A stretch of DNA of 64,000 nt, taken from the NCBI GenBank assembly GCA_018857735.1, contig JABMCL010003290.1, positions 62,001-126,000 of the forward strand, written 5' to 3'. This stretch comes from Alviniconcha marisindica. Its lineage: Eukaryota > Mollusca > Gastropoda > Provannidae. Of this stretch, positions 34,021-45,620 are shown in pieces. The notes under the pieces were generated by a model. That model ran no database searches, was not told the origin of the DNA, and worked only from the letters and a program-made list of their open reading frames with translations. Position 1 is the stretch's first letter. Each line of letters starts with the position of its first letter. A program made the translations under genes and the position numbers.

Positions 34021-35400
34021 AGTAAGTAAGTAAGTTGGTGTTTTACGCCCCGTCAACTGGTGCGGTTATATCAGGGCGATACACATCTCATATTATATAT
34101 TCAATTTTTAATAATGTGTATGTCTTAAAATGGGTCTATATACAGTTTTAAAACCATGCTTAAAAGGTGAATAACACAAACATATCTAAAAATGATCTCA
34201 AATTTAAAAAAAATCCCCAAATATTAATTTCTTTCAAAAAGTTAAAAATCTTCTCAGGTGAAATATCCTGAAACAACATGATATCCTGAAACAGCAGTGA
34301 TTTAGCTGTAAAGTGGCTCTCTCTTATTTCAATAAAATCTGAACAAGTAAGTAAAATATGCTCTATGGTTAAACATTTATCACATCTGATGCAGCTTGGC
34401 GGTTCCTCACCCTTCAATAAAAGGAATGAGTAATAAAAGAATGGCCAATGTGCAACCGGGCCATCACAGTCTCTTCTTTTCTGTTTGTCCGAGGACAAAC
34501 AATACATTCTTTTAATACTGGGAATATTGTATAATTTATTTTCCGGGAACTCATCCCACTCAGACTGCCACAGTTCTAAGATATACTTATTTGTGCGCGA
34601 TTTTAGGTCCGAGAATGGGAGGAGCTCAACCGAGATGTCGCCATCAAGGGCATCCTTAGCTGCAGAATCTGCAGCCGAATTTCCCCTAATGCCAACATAG
34701 CTGGGAACCCAGATGAAAACAATCTCTCTCCCCTCTCTTTTCATTTCTGTATATAATTCTAAAATCTGAACTAAGACTGGATGATCATACTTTAGGTTTA
34801 ATATTGACTGTAACGATGAAAGGGAATCAGATAATATCAAAAATTATTTTTCTTTGGAATAATAAACATGTTTGAGAGCTAAAAGAATAGCCTTCAACTC
34901 TGCTGTATATATTGAACTGTTGTCTGGAAGCCGACATGTAAAAGTTTTTTAAATTTGTTTAGTGGATACAGCCGCCGCAGCAGCTCCTTCCTCTATTTCA
35001 GAACCGTCAGTGATTTTTTTCTTCTGATAATGGATATTCAAAGTTGTAAATAGAGCTGTTTATATATTTCTGGGTTTGTTGTATCTTTTTTGAAACTGGT
35101 TAGGTCAAAACGGACTGCAGGAACTGCAAGTTTCCAAGGGACGATGTCCAATGAGGGAGCATCGTCTACCAAATTTTGGTTAAGTTTGGATTCCTCCAAG
35201 TGGGGGAGAATGCGGATGCCAAGAGGTGGAACCTTTGACTCCGATTCTTCAAATAATTTGGTATTTTTGGGTTCAAAAACACAACTATAGGCTGGGTTTT
35301 CTGGCAGGGATTTGAGTTTAAGAACATAGTTTAAAGACAATTTTAATTGGCGAGAACAGAATCCAACACACACAAAAACACACCTTTGTACACTTGAAAA
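34021..35400 (-). mobile_element. I-group (Nimb-like) LINE, 5'-truncated, RNase H domain
   Basis: The 3' end is at 34021, with an (AGTA)n microsatellite tail on the plus strand then TTGGTGTTTTACGCCCCGTC. The minus strand encodes an RNase H domain at 34840-34160 (IISDSLSSLQSILNLKYDHP; FIWVPSYVGIRGNSAADSAA) and, upstream, YTAELKAILLALK and the RT-RNase H linker at 35400-35038 (LKSLPENPAYSCVFEPKNTK; SESKVPPLGIRILP). The linker matches the full-length relative at 52190-52260. The 5' end abuts a CA-rich run at about 35400. Frameshifts make it inactive. Confidence 0.8.
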
Positions 35401-36229
35401 ATTAACACACACACACACAAACACACACACACTCACTTATATAACCAATACAAAATAAACACAACATGGAGTCACCAGACAGAGGATATCAGTTACTGTA
35501 TTTATAAATTTCAGGTGGAAGAAACAGAACTTTTTTTTAAATGTAAAGAATTAATGACACATGACCACAGGGAACACAACTAACCTGTATCTGTATAAAA
35601 AAGAAAGAAAAAAGAAACACAATATTTCCTATAAAAATGTATAAACAGTAAAAAGTCTACAAAACAACAAAGCTCATTTCAAGTCAAATAGTTAAGATTC
35701 TCATTAATTTACCGGCTTAACACATCCAGATTATGAAGATGACCACTTCTGATAAAAGCATGTTTTCCACACCAACAAGAGTAGCACTACCCAGTCCCAT
35801 GTGTGATGTATGTGATATTTTTGCATTTACTTATGATGCAATGGGGGATATCAAATATGTTTACCAATTTATAAGCAAATAAAAATTTCCACCTGCCTAT
35901 CTTGTGTGTGTTTTCAGAAGTGGATGAGTCTAATAACTGATAATATACAAATAATTTTCACCCTTATCCAAGGGACTGGACTGCTTCTTTATAAACAGTT
36001 TAATTAGTATTATACTTCAAGCATTAAGCAAATTTCTGAAATATGTTTTGTTGTTGTTTTTCAGGAAATGCTGATACACTACTTATCAACAGTTTGTTCT
36101 CTGGAGTTCTTAGGAAAAAGTGTAAGGGTGCAAGTGCCATCCTGTGTTGTAAGAACAATAACTGAATAAGAGACACTTATTCTGCTGGTGGTGATGTAGT
36201 ATCCAAGCTGCCACTTCTGGACTAACTTG
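35401..36229. other. TAF6L intron, no feature recognised
   Basis: A (CA)n run at about 35404-35430 marks the edge of the LINE. The rest is AT-rich intron without exon or transposon motif. Confidence 0.4.
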
Positions 36230-36392
36230 TGTTGCCATGTCTGGGCTAGTTAATCTGTTCACTTACATATATATGTGTGTGTTTTCCGTTCCATGTGTCT
36301 TTATCCATTTGAAGTCTCCCTGGTGTTTGCTGCTCATTTTAAGCTGTGCATATTTAGCTTGGTATTGTCAGAATGCTTGTGTGTGCAGGTGC

Positions 36393-36441
<49 letters not shown>

Positions 36442-36510
36442 CTTAGAATAGTCTCTAGGGACAAGATTTTGCGTTTTAAAAATACTTTATATATTATTCT
36501 CCTGAAAACT
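36230..36510 (+). mobile_element. LINE 3' UTR with (GT)n
   Basis: TTAAGCTGTGCATATTTAGC and TTGTCAGAATGCTTGTGTGT, then (GT)n at 36398-36439, then CTTAGAATAGTCTCTAGGGA and CAAGATTTTGCGTTTTAAAA. The same order appears inverted at 59280-59150. Only the 3' UTR remains. Confidence 0.65.
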
Positions 36511-37319
36511 GGACCAAAGAGGGTGCCGCTTTCCTGATGAAATAAAAATTAAACTAAAACATGAAACTTTTTAAACTACCGCTATATTTCTGTTGTAATG
36601 TGTTTGGAGAAATAAGGGAAATGCCACAATGGGTAAATGCATCATTATTTCTTGCGCTGAGTCTTTTTTGGTAAAATCGTGACATATTCATGGCCGCCAT
36701 TTGTGACATGGCTTTGGGAAGGTTAGCTGATTGCAGATATTGCCTTGGAATCGTTCATGATTGAATAAAAACAGGTTTCATGAGAAAGAAGGAGGCCAGT
36801 TCTTACATACAAATGGTATTTATTGTGTGTTGCTTGCTATTAACAGCTCCAAACAAAGGAAAGATAATCAGTGTCTCGCATGTTACCGATGGTGTCTTCT
36901 GAGTGTGTATCACAATATTGTGACTTGTTCACAACGGAAACTAAAAAAAATTCTTTTTTTCATCAACTTAGTAGATAACCACATTTCATCTTATTTTTAA
37001 TACTTGTTTGATGACAAAAAAGTAGATACGAAATAAATTACAGTCATTTCTTCAGAGGTGGTTGACGTGGTGTCTTACAATGGTGTAACGTGTGAGCACA
37101 CAAAATAATTATTTCTGCTTGTACCATTGACTTTCGACCTACCCTAACTACCAGTCCACATCAGCTGACTTGTGGCAGCAACGTTTGACCTCTTTTTGCG
37201 CTGTGTGTGGTGTATTATTTTACTAGAAAGGGAAAGCACTGTGGTGTCTTCAGGGGTGAGCGATGTAACGCTCGTGACACATATTTGTTCCCACTCAGCT
37301 GAGTGTTTGTTTGCAATCT
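36511..37319. other. TAF6L intron, no feature recognised
   Basis: No exon, RNA gene or repeat structure was identified. Confidence 0.35.
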
Positions 37320-38100
37320 TTTGTAACCAAACTTGGTATTGTGGTGCACCACCATGAGCCGGAATATCATGCGAAAAAATGGGATTCTAACTTCAAGGTC
37401 AAGGTCACAGTGTGGGCTTATATAATCAAAATATGACAGTTTCTACTATATCTTTTATTAGTTCTAAACCAGTAAGTCTTTTGCAACCAAACTCAATTTG
37501 AGTGTAGATTATCATAAGCAAAGAAGTGTCCAGTGAAAATGTTGGATTGCTGTGTTCAAGATCAGTGCCACAGCCAAGGTTAAAAGTTTCAGTTAATGTT
37601 AGTTTGGATGATATTTTATGCATCACTGAACCATTTGTAACCAAATCCAGTATGACGAGCCAGAGTGACATATGCGAAAAATGGGTTTCTATCTTCAAGG
37701 TCAAGGTCAAAGTAACTGAATTTTGGTTCATACAATCAAATATGACTATTTCTATTATATGTTCTGAACTGCTTATTTTTGGGGGTGACCAACTTAGTTT
37801 GACAGTGCATATTCATAAGGTGGAGTGTCTTGTGAAAAGGTTGCTTTGCTGTATTCAAGGTCAAGGTTCTGAACTTCAGTGAATGTTTGCCCGGACAATA
37901 TCTCTGATCGGTCAAACTTAGTATGGTGATGTATCATCATCAGCCAGAGTATCATTCAGAAATATCGTTTTGTGATGTTCAAGGTCAAAGCCACAATTGT
38001 TTCTACTAGATCTTCAGAAATACTGAAACTTTTGCAATCCAAATTAGTTTGATGGTGCATCATCACAAGAAAGGGTAAGACACCGTGAAAAGATTTTCTT
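37320..38100 (+). repeat. Degenerate tandem repeat with TCAAGGTCAAGGTCA core
   Basis: Units begin with TTTGTAACCAAACTTGGTAT-like sequence near 37320, 37479, 37636, 37783, 37908 and 38031 (spacing 123-159 bp). They contain GATGGTGCATCATCA-like and GCGAAAAATGGGTTTCTA-like blocks and usually end in TTCAAGGTCAAGGTCAC. Single relatives occur at 29840-30330, 30697-30780 and 58035-58115. TCAAGGTCA is the extended half-site bound by ERR and FTZ-F1 nuclear receptors; any function here is conjecture. Confidence 0.7.
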
Positions 38101-38909
38101 GCTTTTAAACAGGGCGTGAGACAGAGAATATGGTTTGGGGGACTGTGGACTAGATTGCTGCCACTCTTGGCTATCCTGATATCTAAAACAGGGGTCAATA
38201 CTGGTTCCAATCAAGAAAATGTGGAAAGAACATTGCTTTGTAATGAACATACTTGTTTTGGGGTCATTGGTTCAAGTGTGTTATTCTTATATCCTTTTGT
38301 ACTTGTGATGATGTCCACATAACATTTGAGACTGATTACTAATTAAGTGCGATTGGTTATTAACTTTAGAAAGCAAGAAACAAATATCCCTCTGACATGT
38401 ATATTTATATATAAGGTTCAGACCCAGTTAGTGCAATGCACCCAACCCCCTCCTCCAAACTACTTTGGGGAAAAAAATAAAATTAAAATAAGGAAAAGAA
38501 ATGTGTAATCTATTTCGTGCATGTTTGTACTTCGAAGAAGACATTTTAAACCAAAATCGTTAAAGAGGCAGGACAACAACAACAAAAAATGTCAGAAGTT
38601 ACCAATATTCCTTTATTAATTAGGAAATATTGTATAATAAAAAAGGCAAGAGTCAAACTGGCCACTGAGCCGACTCTATTCATGCATTTCTGGTGTCTTC
38701 TGTAACGTGCGAGACATTGACCTATGACGTAACATAATGCACAATTAACCAAGTTCTTGTCACAGTGTCAATTTATTTCTTATATTTATGTACACAAGAG
38801 ATGTCAAGCTTTCATTTCCAAATAATAGCATTAAAAAATTCACACTTTCAATTTTTACCCTCTATGTCACAATTTTGACCAGTTTTCAGGAGAATGACCC
38901 ATATATATA
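38101..38909. other. TAF6L intron, no feature recognised
   Basis: No exon or transposon coding sequence was seen. (TA)n at 38901-38909 is the insertion point of the LTR element that follows. Confidence 0.4.
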
Positions 38910-41239
38910 TGTAGGGGAGCGGGGTGGGGAGTGAGGGAAGCAGGTTGGAAGCATGAATGAAGAGTCACAAGTCAGCGGTTGCTATAACATAACTTTTATT
39001 TGCACCAACCAGGAAACAGTGTAGGCTCTCCCCTGAATCAGATGCATAGGCAGCAGCTCGAACTAACTGATGACCTGTTACTGCAGGGACACTGGGGGAA
39101 AGAGGACGCAGCGGGCCCAGTGCACAAGTTTTAACACTTTAGATAATTGGGGCCACAAAAGTCCCACCCAATGAAAAATGAGAAAGGACCACAGGAAAGA
39201 AAAGCTCACAGTATTTCCATCCTAACTAATATCAGTACCCAGTTTCTGCTACAGTCAATGTGTGTGTGTGTGTATGTGTATGTGTGTGTGTTTGTAGTGC
39301 GTTTTTATTTAATTTTTTATAATACTTTATGTAAATTGTTTTGGTAGGACTATGCTCTACATGTGTATAGAATATCATATTTAGGTTAATATGTATCATG
39401 TGGGCGCTCAGGGCATTGATGAGTGCATGATAAATGTACATTATTATTATTATTAAAGGGGCATGGCCCTGGACACACACAATGCACTCGGTTACATCCC
39501 CCCTACTCAGTCATAACCTGCGTCCTCACTTGTTAATCACATAGCAATAAACAAAACTAAAGGGTGTAGGACAACTAAGAGTTGACTTAACAAACCATCA
39601 AAGTGGTACCCAATACATCCACGCACAAAACTGTACCCCTTTTTGCCAACATAGTAGTAAAGGCCTGGCTAACAAAAAAGAGAAACATCTCCAAGCAACG
39701 ATTGCATTGCAGTAAAAGGGCAAAATGATTACCACATTTAAGCCAAGTAAACCAGACAGACCCAGAACTCACTGCTTGCAACAGGACAAAAGGATGAAAA
39801 AGAGGATTCCTTTGCGTTAATGATGAAAACTCCAAAAGAAACTTCTGCTCTTATTGCATTTGAAAAACCTACTGCCATCTGGGACCTAAAAATGGAGGAC
39901 GTTCCACAATTGACATGGAGTAACAATCAACTAAACAGATGTAATCACATTCACTGAGAACCTTAATCGACTGTATAAGGCGGGTATATAACCATTTGCA
40001 TACAAATCCACATATATATATACAAAATTCAACACAGATACAATCAATTGTGATTCACCGCATTGCTTGTAACAAGCAACCTTCCCGAGGTTAATCAAAG
40101 TATAACTGACACCTCAACATCTCTTGAGCATGACTACCAGACCAACAATCCTCACTCAATTGATGCCACATCCAATCCACATAATCCAAAGCAATTGTGC
40201 AACCTACGTACATCCACCTCATCTCAATAAATGGCATCAACAATTAACACACTACAGGTCCATGCAAAAGGCAACAAGCTAAATCATAATGGCTACTGTC
40301 ATGCAAGGTATACACTAGAAATAGCAAGACAGTTAAGTTACATACTAAATCTAAACCGATGCCACTAAGTTTGAACAAATTAAGGACCCTTAAAGCAACC
40401 CATTAACATACAAACACAAGGCATTACCGAACGACCATACCAAGCATCATATCCCCTTCCTTTTTCCTAAAGCATGGCACCACAGGGCATCTCTCGCAGC
40501 TGCTGATGTAGTCTCTGACCTCTCTTGGGACATCAGGCTGAAGTGAGCTGGAGAGAACCAGCTGCTCAAGGGTACCACAACGTTGGTCAGCCTGCCCATG
40601 ATGGAGGATCCCATTCTTCCCATTCTGGAACCGTCGAGGGTACTGCTGCACCAATGCCCGCATGGAGCGTTCCTTCATGTTGGAGGGCTTGGCTGGTTAG
40701 GCTGCGAGCACCAGGCCAAGGACTGGATCCTGTTGCCGTAGTTGTAAATGAGCCATCAGTTCCTCCAGAAAGCTCCTCTACACTGTCCCAGTGCCCCCCC
40801 CCCCCCCCCCGACAGCTCCTCTACACTGTCTCAGTGCCATCAGACAGCTCCTCTACACTGTCTCCCAGTTGGTGTGTGACTCTTCTACTTCCAGTCCTGC
40901 TCACCAGTGCCAGACTTCGTAAGGGAGCGGGGCGGGGAGTGAGGGAAGCAGGGTGGAAGCATGAATGAAGAGTCACAAGTCAGCGGTTGCTATAACTTTT
41001 ATTTACACCAAGCAGGAAACAGTGTAGGCTCTCCCCTGAATCAGACACACAGGCAGCAGCTCAAACTGATGACCTGCTATTGCAGGGACACTGGGGGAAA
41101 GAGGACGTGGCGGGCCCAGTGCACAAGTTTTAACACTTTAGATAACTGGGGCCATAAAATTCCCACCCAATCAAAAAAGAGAAAGGATGACACGAAAGAA
41201 AAGCTTAAAAGGTCATGGCCCTCAATGCACTCAGTTACA
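38910..41239 (-). mobile_element. Non-autonomous LTR retrotransposon 1 (Ty3/gypsy-derived)
   Basis: Direct terminal repeats lie at 38910-39496 and 40918-41239. Read on the minus strand, the LTR starts TGTAACTGAGTGCATTG and ends CGCTCCCTTACG (TACA in the other LTR). TATA flanks both sides (38906-38909 and 41240-41243). Just inside the 5' LTR (minus sense) is a primer-binding-type sequence TGGCACTGGTGAGCAGGA. The ~1.4-kb internal region has no intact gag or pol. A relic at 40678-40424 reads LVLSSSLQPDVPREVRDYIS then SCERCPV, the second half of a retroviral-type integrase zinc finger, with the first half deleted. The element needs proteins in trans. It lies inside the 15-kb TAF6L intron in the gene's orientation. 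Confidence 0.78.
39215..39460 (+). mobile_element. LINE 3' tail inserted within the LTR
   Basis: The LTR at 40918-41239 runs uninterrupted from GAAAAGCTTAAAAGGTCATG. In the other LTR this point is opened after GAAAAGCT by about 245 bp: (GT)n at 39259-39295, GTAAATTGTTTTGGTAGGAC, GTGGGCGCTCAGGGCATTGA and (ATT)n at 39440-39455. The insert is the GCGCTCAGGGC-type LINE tail, so the LINE hit after the LTR element. Confidence 0.75.
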
Positions 41240-43307
41240 TATATACACACACACACACACATACACACACTGCACACATAAAAACTAATCACAATGTGAT
41301 CACATATTTTGATACAGCTTGAAATTCATTCAAGTTAAATACAGTAATAATACTTGAGAAGCCAGTCACAATGCAAAGCACATACATTTTTCTTTTGCCA
41401 TAGCTTTGAAATTTATTCAATACTGTAAAGGTATAATCAGTTAAAAGGCAAATGAACCAAGATTGTCCTTATTACAACAATATCATTCAATACTGCTGAT
41501 ATGATAACCTCATCTCAGAGAAAAAGCAAAGTAGCACAGTTCAGGTAAACTGTTTCACTGAGAATTTTTGGGATGGCTTAATCTATGTTGGGAACATTGA
41601 AACCAGTTGACAGGGTCCCACCAACTTCCTGGGTTCCTTGGTAGCAGGTGGTCCAAAAGCCTTTGTGTGTAACCTGGTGCAAACACAATGCAGAATATTT
41701 TGAATAAATGGTGAATGAAACAGCTGCATCAGCATTTGTCTGTCAATATGCATGAGTACTTGTGGTAAGTTAGAGTTTTGTGTGATTTCTTGCTGTATGT
41801 GACCTCTCAGGTTAAACTAAACTAACTCCATAATACAGTCATACCCTTAAACCACGTTCAGCTAAATCTCAAATGCCTTGCTGAGAAAGTATTTGTCATG
41901 ACTGACTTTCAACTTCAAGTCAACTGTTGTGCTTGTTGATTCCTAAACCTTTAGTGGTACAATATTTGCGGTTTACATTTTTAACTGTCACTCAGTATGA
42001 GTAAGAGGGAGGGCCCAGGAATTTGCAGAAAAAATTAGCCTAGAAGCCCAAAAGGCAAAAACACCTCACAGCTAAACAAATGAAGATAACTAAAACCAGG
42101 TCACTGGCTAGACATTTTTTCAGCATCTCAAATAAGCCGGCTAGACACTTTTTCAGCATCTCGAATAAGACAGACTACAAAGTATGACATTCAGACACAT
42201 GAACTGATGAAGAAAAACTAAAATTTAAATCCACTTGAATCAGGTTGGACACTATACAAATTTTATATAATAAAATATATTAAATCTTCTGCTCTGAAAT
42301 GTTAGATAAGGGTACACATACCCTCTAAAGAGCCGGATGTGGGGGTACGGATACCTGTTATGCTAAGGCAATGCACATGGTAGGAAGCCACGAGAACAGT
42401 CTTCATTTGTCTACAAATGACTTATTACAACTTGACACAAGACAATACCAGTTACCATGTTTTAAGACAAAATTCCCAAAACAGGTTACAAAAACAACAA
42501 CAAAACCAGAACACTGGGCTATGTTGTTGTCCTATTACTGTATAACTGTATAAGTATCAGTTTCTGATTCATGCTAAGGTAGACAGTGCCAAGATCCTCT
42601 CTCTCCCTTCCAACCATCAGGGTATTGAATCTGAAGTTGAAGGCACACTGTGCTGACAGCTGTCCCTGAATTTGTTCAATGTAAGACATGAGAACTACTG
42701 AAATGATAAGTACAAATAATACCTCACCATAACTTACCAGCTTAGGCAAACTGCGTTAATTGGCAACCATGTCTGGACTTTTTGATGGTCAGCCAGGAAC
42801 TGGGTGTTGGTGGAAGGGAGGTTCACATGACTCTTTTCACTAATTTCATCCTCTGCTATTAGTATGTTTGTCTCTTCAGACTGGTGTGCTGTCCCAGGAT
42901 GTTTTACACCTTGTAAAGTGTAACAAAGCAAGCCAAAACGTTTATTGTTTAATACTGTTAATATTGCTAACATTTGCCCCATTCTCATTCATAGGTAAAC
43001 TGATCATTATGGACACAACAAAGAAGAGATTGCAGCACTACCACTGTACCAGTACCAATATATATATACTTTCAATCCCCAAGTGCTCTCATGGTCATGT
43101 ATACAAGTTATTTATATTTCTCATGATTGCAGTACGGTATGACACAAAAATGAATAATATGTATCAGTAATAATGTGCCTTGCAACTGCCGTATTGGAAT
43201 AGCTGAAAGTAAAACATCACCTAACCCTGCTGAACATGCATTGTCAGTAATGTGTGAATATGGGGATAGTTCAAAACTGTTCTATGCATGGCATGTACCG
43301 TTGTATG
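41240..43307. other. TAF6L intron between the two LTR elements
   Basis: (CA)n lies at 41246-41270. A ~35-bp tandem pair (GGCTAGACATTTTTTCAGCA then TCTCAAATAAG) is at 42108-42175. No exon or transposon ORF was recognised. Confidence 0.4.
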
Positions 43308-45620
43308 TGTAACCAAGTGCATCTGCACATTGTGTTTGTGTTGTTGTACTCTGTGTGTTGCTCTGTCAGTGTTCTTTCGTGTGTTGATGCTGTTTGATCT
43401 TTTACGTATGTGCTACGTGTTGTGATTTAGATGTCACCATAAGAAGGAAATCGTGAGAGAAACCAAGAAGGAATGACAACAGCCCCTCATGTGTACCACC
43501 AAAAAGAAAAGAAGAAATAAAATCAGGAATCTCTGGCTGTGGCTTGTTTTTTGTTCCTTACTCCTAACCTGCAACTTCCATAGACCTTTACATCTGGCGC
43601 TGACGAGCAGGACTGGAAGTAGTGAAGCTGAATAGCATCAGGCCAACAAGAAATGAGCATCTAACGGTCACAGCCATAGAGGTCAAAGGAAAAGAACATG
43701 ATGGACAACCAGATGAACAAGAGAAAGAACTACACAGAGTACGGTTCCTGGTCTACATACCGCGCAAGATAAGTTTTGACAAGGAGAACATGTACTAGCT
43801 GAAGCAGGCTGTTCCCTAGATCTGTTCTGTTCAGGCCCCCACAGTTTAGATCTGACTGGTTGCAGAGTACTGTATGAAATTGTTACCACAGGTGTCCGCT
43901 GGATGTTTTCTTGTGGCTTGCACAGTGTGTTCAGTGATGTGTGAAATCTGACTGGTTGTTTGGCTGTCTTGTATTTGACAGCTGGGGGAGAGGCCCACAG
44001 GAGGTGAGTACCACCAAGTACAAAACAGACTGGATCCAGTTTTCTACATCCCTGCTTGTGGACTTGCTTGAGTAAATGACGTCCCTTTCGGTTGGATTTG
44101 AGTGTGTTGGTTCCACACAGTACATAATGAGATGTAACATGCGACAATGAAATGTGTGTCATTGACGTCAACGTCTGTGTTTCGATTACAAAGAATGTTT
44201 AGAAGTATTGATTGAGCCTCTCTTTTGTGTCATTTTGAACCTGAAGGCATCTGATTGTAGTTGTCATAGTGCCATGTTTTAGGAAAACAGAAGGGGATAT
44301 AATGCTTGGTATGGTCGTTCTGTAATGCCTTGTGTTTGTATGTTAAAGGGTTGCCTTAAGGGTCTTTAACATGTGCAAACTTAGCAGCACTGGTTTAGAT
44401 TTAGCATGTACACCTTGCATTGCATTAGGATGTTAGCTTGTTTCCTTTTGCATGGACTTGTAATGTATTAACTGTTGATGCTGTTTTTGTTGGATCAAGG
44501 TAAATTTATGTAACGTTGCACTGTTGTTTAGGATTATGTGGATCGGATTTGGCATCGAATGAGTATGGATTGTTGGTCTGGTAGTCATGCTTGGGAAAAG
44601 AAGAGGTATCAATTATACTTTGCATAACCTCGGGAAGGTTGCTGGTACCTGTGGAGAATCACGATTGTATCTGTGTTGCATTTTGTATATGTGGATTTGT
44701 ATGCAAATGGTTATATACCTGCCTTTTACAGTCTATTATGGTTCTCAGTGAGTGTGATTACATAGCATAGCTGATTGTTACTCCATATATGCCACAACTT
44801 CCATTTTTCCTAAGCAGTGCAATCTTATCTGTGCTTTTATATCTGTGTGCATATGTGTATGTATTTGTAATGGAGTGAAAACAAATATTGTAGGAAGACC
44901 TGTTTTTTTTGGCTTAAATGTGCCATCCTTTGGGTGCAATGCAATTGTCGTTGTTCTGAGATGGTTTCTGTTTGTAAAGTTGGTCAAGCCTCCAGGCTAC
45001 AGTAATATATTGGAAAATTGAATTGTTGTTGTTGTCTAAAGTGGTTTTGTTTGAGTTCTATTGGATGGTTTGTTAATTCATCCCTCAGCAGCCCCTGAGT
45101 GTATTGTCATTCTGCGTAGGTTCTACTTCGATGGTCTGTTAAACCAACTCTTAGTAGATCTAGCTCTAGAATGATCTTCTGTCGTGTATTCCAGCAATGA
45201 GGGCACTGGTAGTCACTATGTATTGGTAAGGTTCTACTGAGATGATTTGTTAATACAACTCTTGGTAGCCTTTAAATGATGTTACTGTTAATTACTTCAC
45301 CAGCAAGGACGCTGGTGGTGGTTGAGCTGGGGGGTGTAACCGAGTGCATCTGCACATTGTGTTTGTGTTGTTGTACTCTATGCGTCTCTCTGTCAGTGTT
45401 CTTTCATGTGTTGACGTTATTCAATCTTTTATGTATGTGTTATGTGTTGTGATTTAGATGTCACTATAAGAGGGAGAGCGCGAGAGAAAGGGAGAGGGAA
45501 TGGCAATGGCCCCTTGCATGTACCATCAAAAAGAAAAGAAGAAATAGAATCAGGAACCTCTGGCTGTGGCTCGTTTTTTGTTCCTTACTTCCAACCTGCT
45601 ACTTCCATTGACCGTTTGCA
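43308..45620 (+). mobile_element. Non-autonomous LTR retrotransposon 2, head-to-head with element 1
   Basis: LTRs lie at 43308-43592 and 45335-45620, starting TGTAACCRAGTGCATCTGCA and ending TTACA/TTGCA, with TATG on both sides (43304-43307 and 45621-45624). LTR-LTR divergence is about 12-15% by eye, so the insertion is old. The PBS-type sequence TGGCGCTGACGAGCAGGACT starts at 43595. A G-run (GAGCTGGGGGG) precedes the 3' LTR as polypurine tract. The internal 1.74 kb is non-coding, but 44270-44760 matches the minus strand of 40470-39930 (GGGGATATAATGCTTGGTAT; GTAATGCCTTGTGTTTGTAT). So it is the same family as element 1, with strongly diverged LTRs. Confidence 0.8.

Noticed and set aside
40525..40968. 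147-codon plus-strand ORF
   Set aside because: It is antisense to the integrase relic, runs through a poly-C tract (proline run) and into the LTR.
43683..44171. 163-codon minus-strand ORF
   Set aside because: It lies antisense within the non-coding interior of LTR element 2 and shows no domain. Its open length looks accidental.
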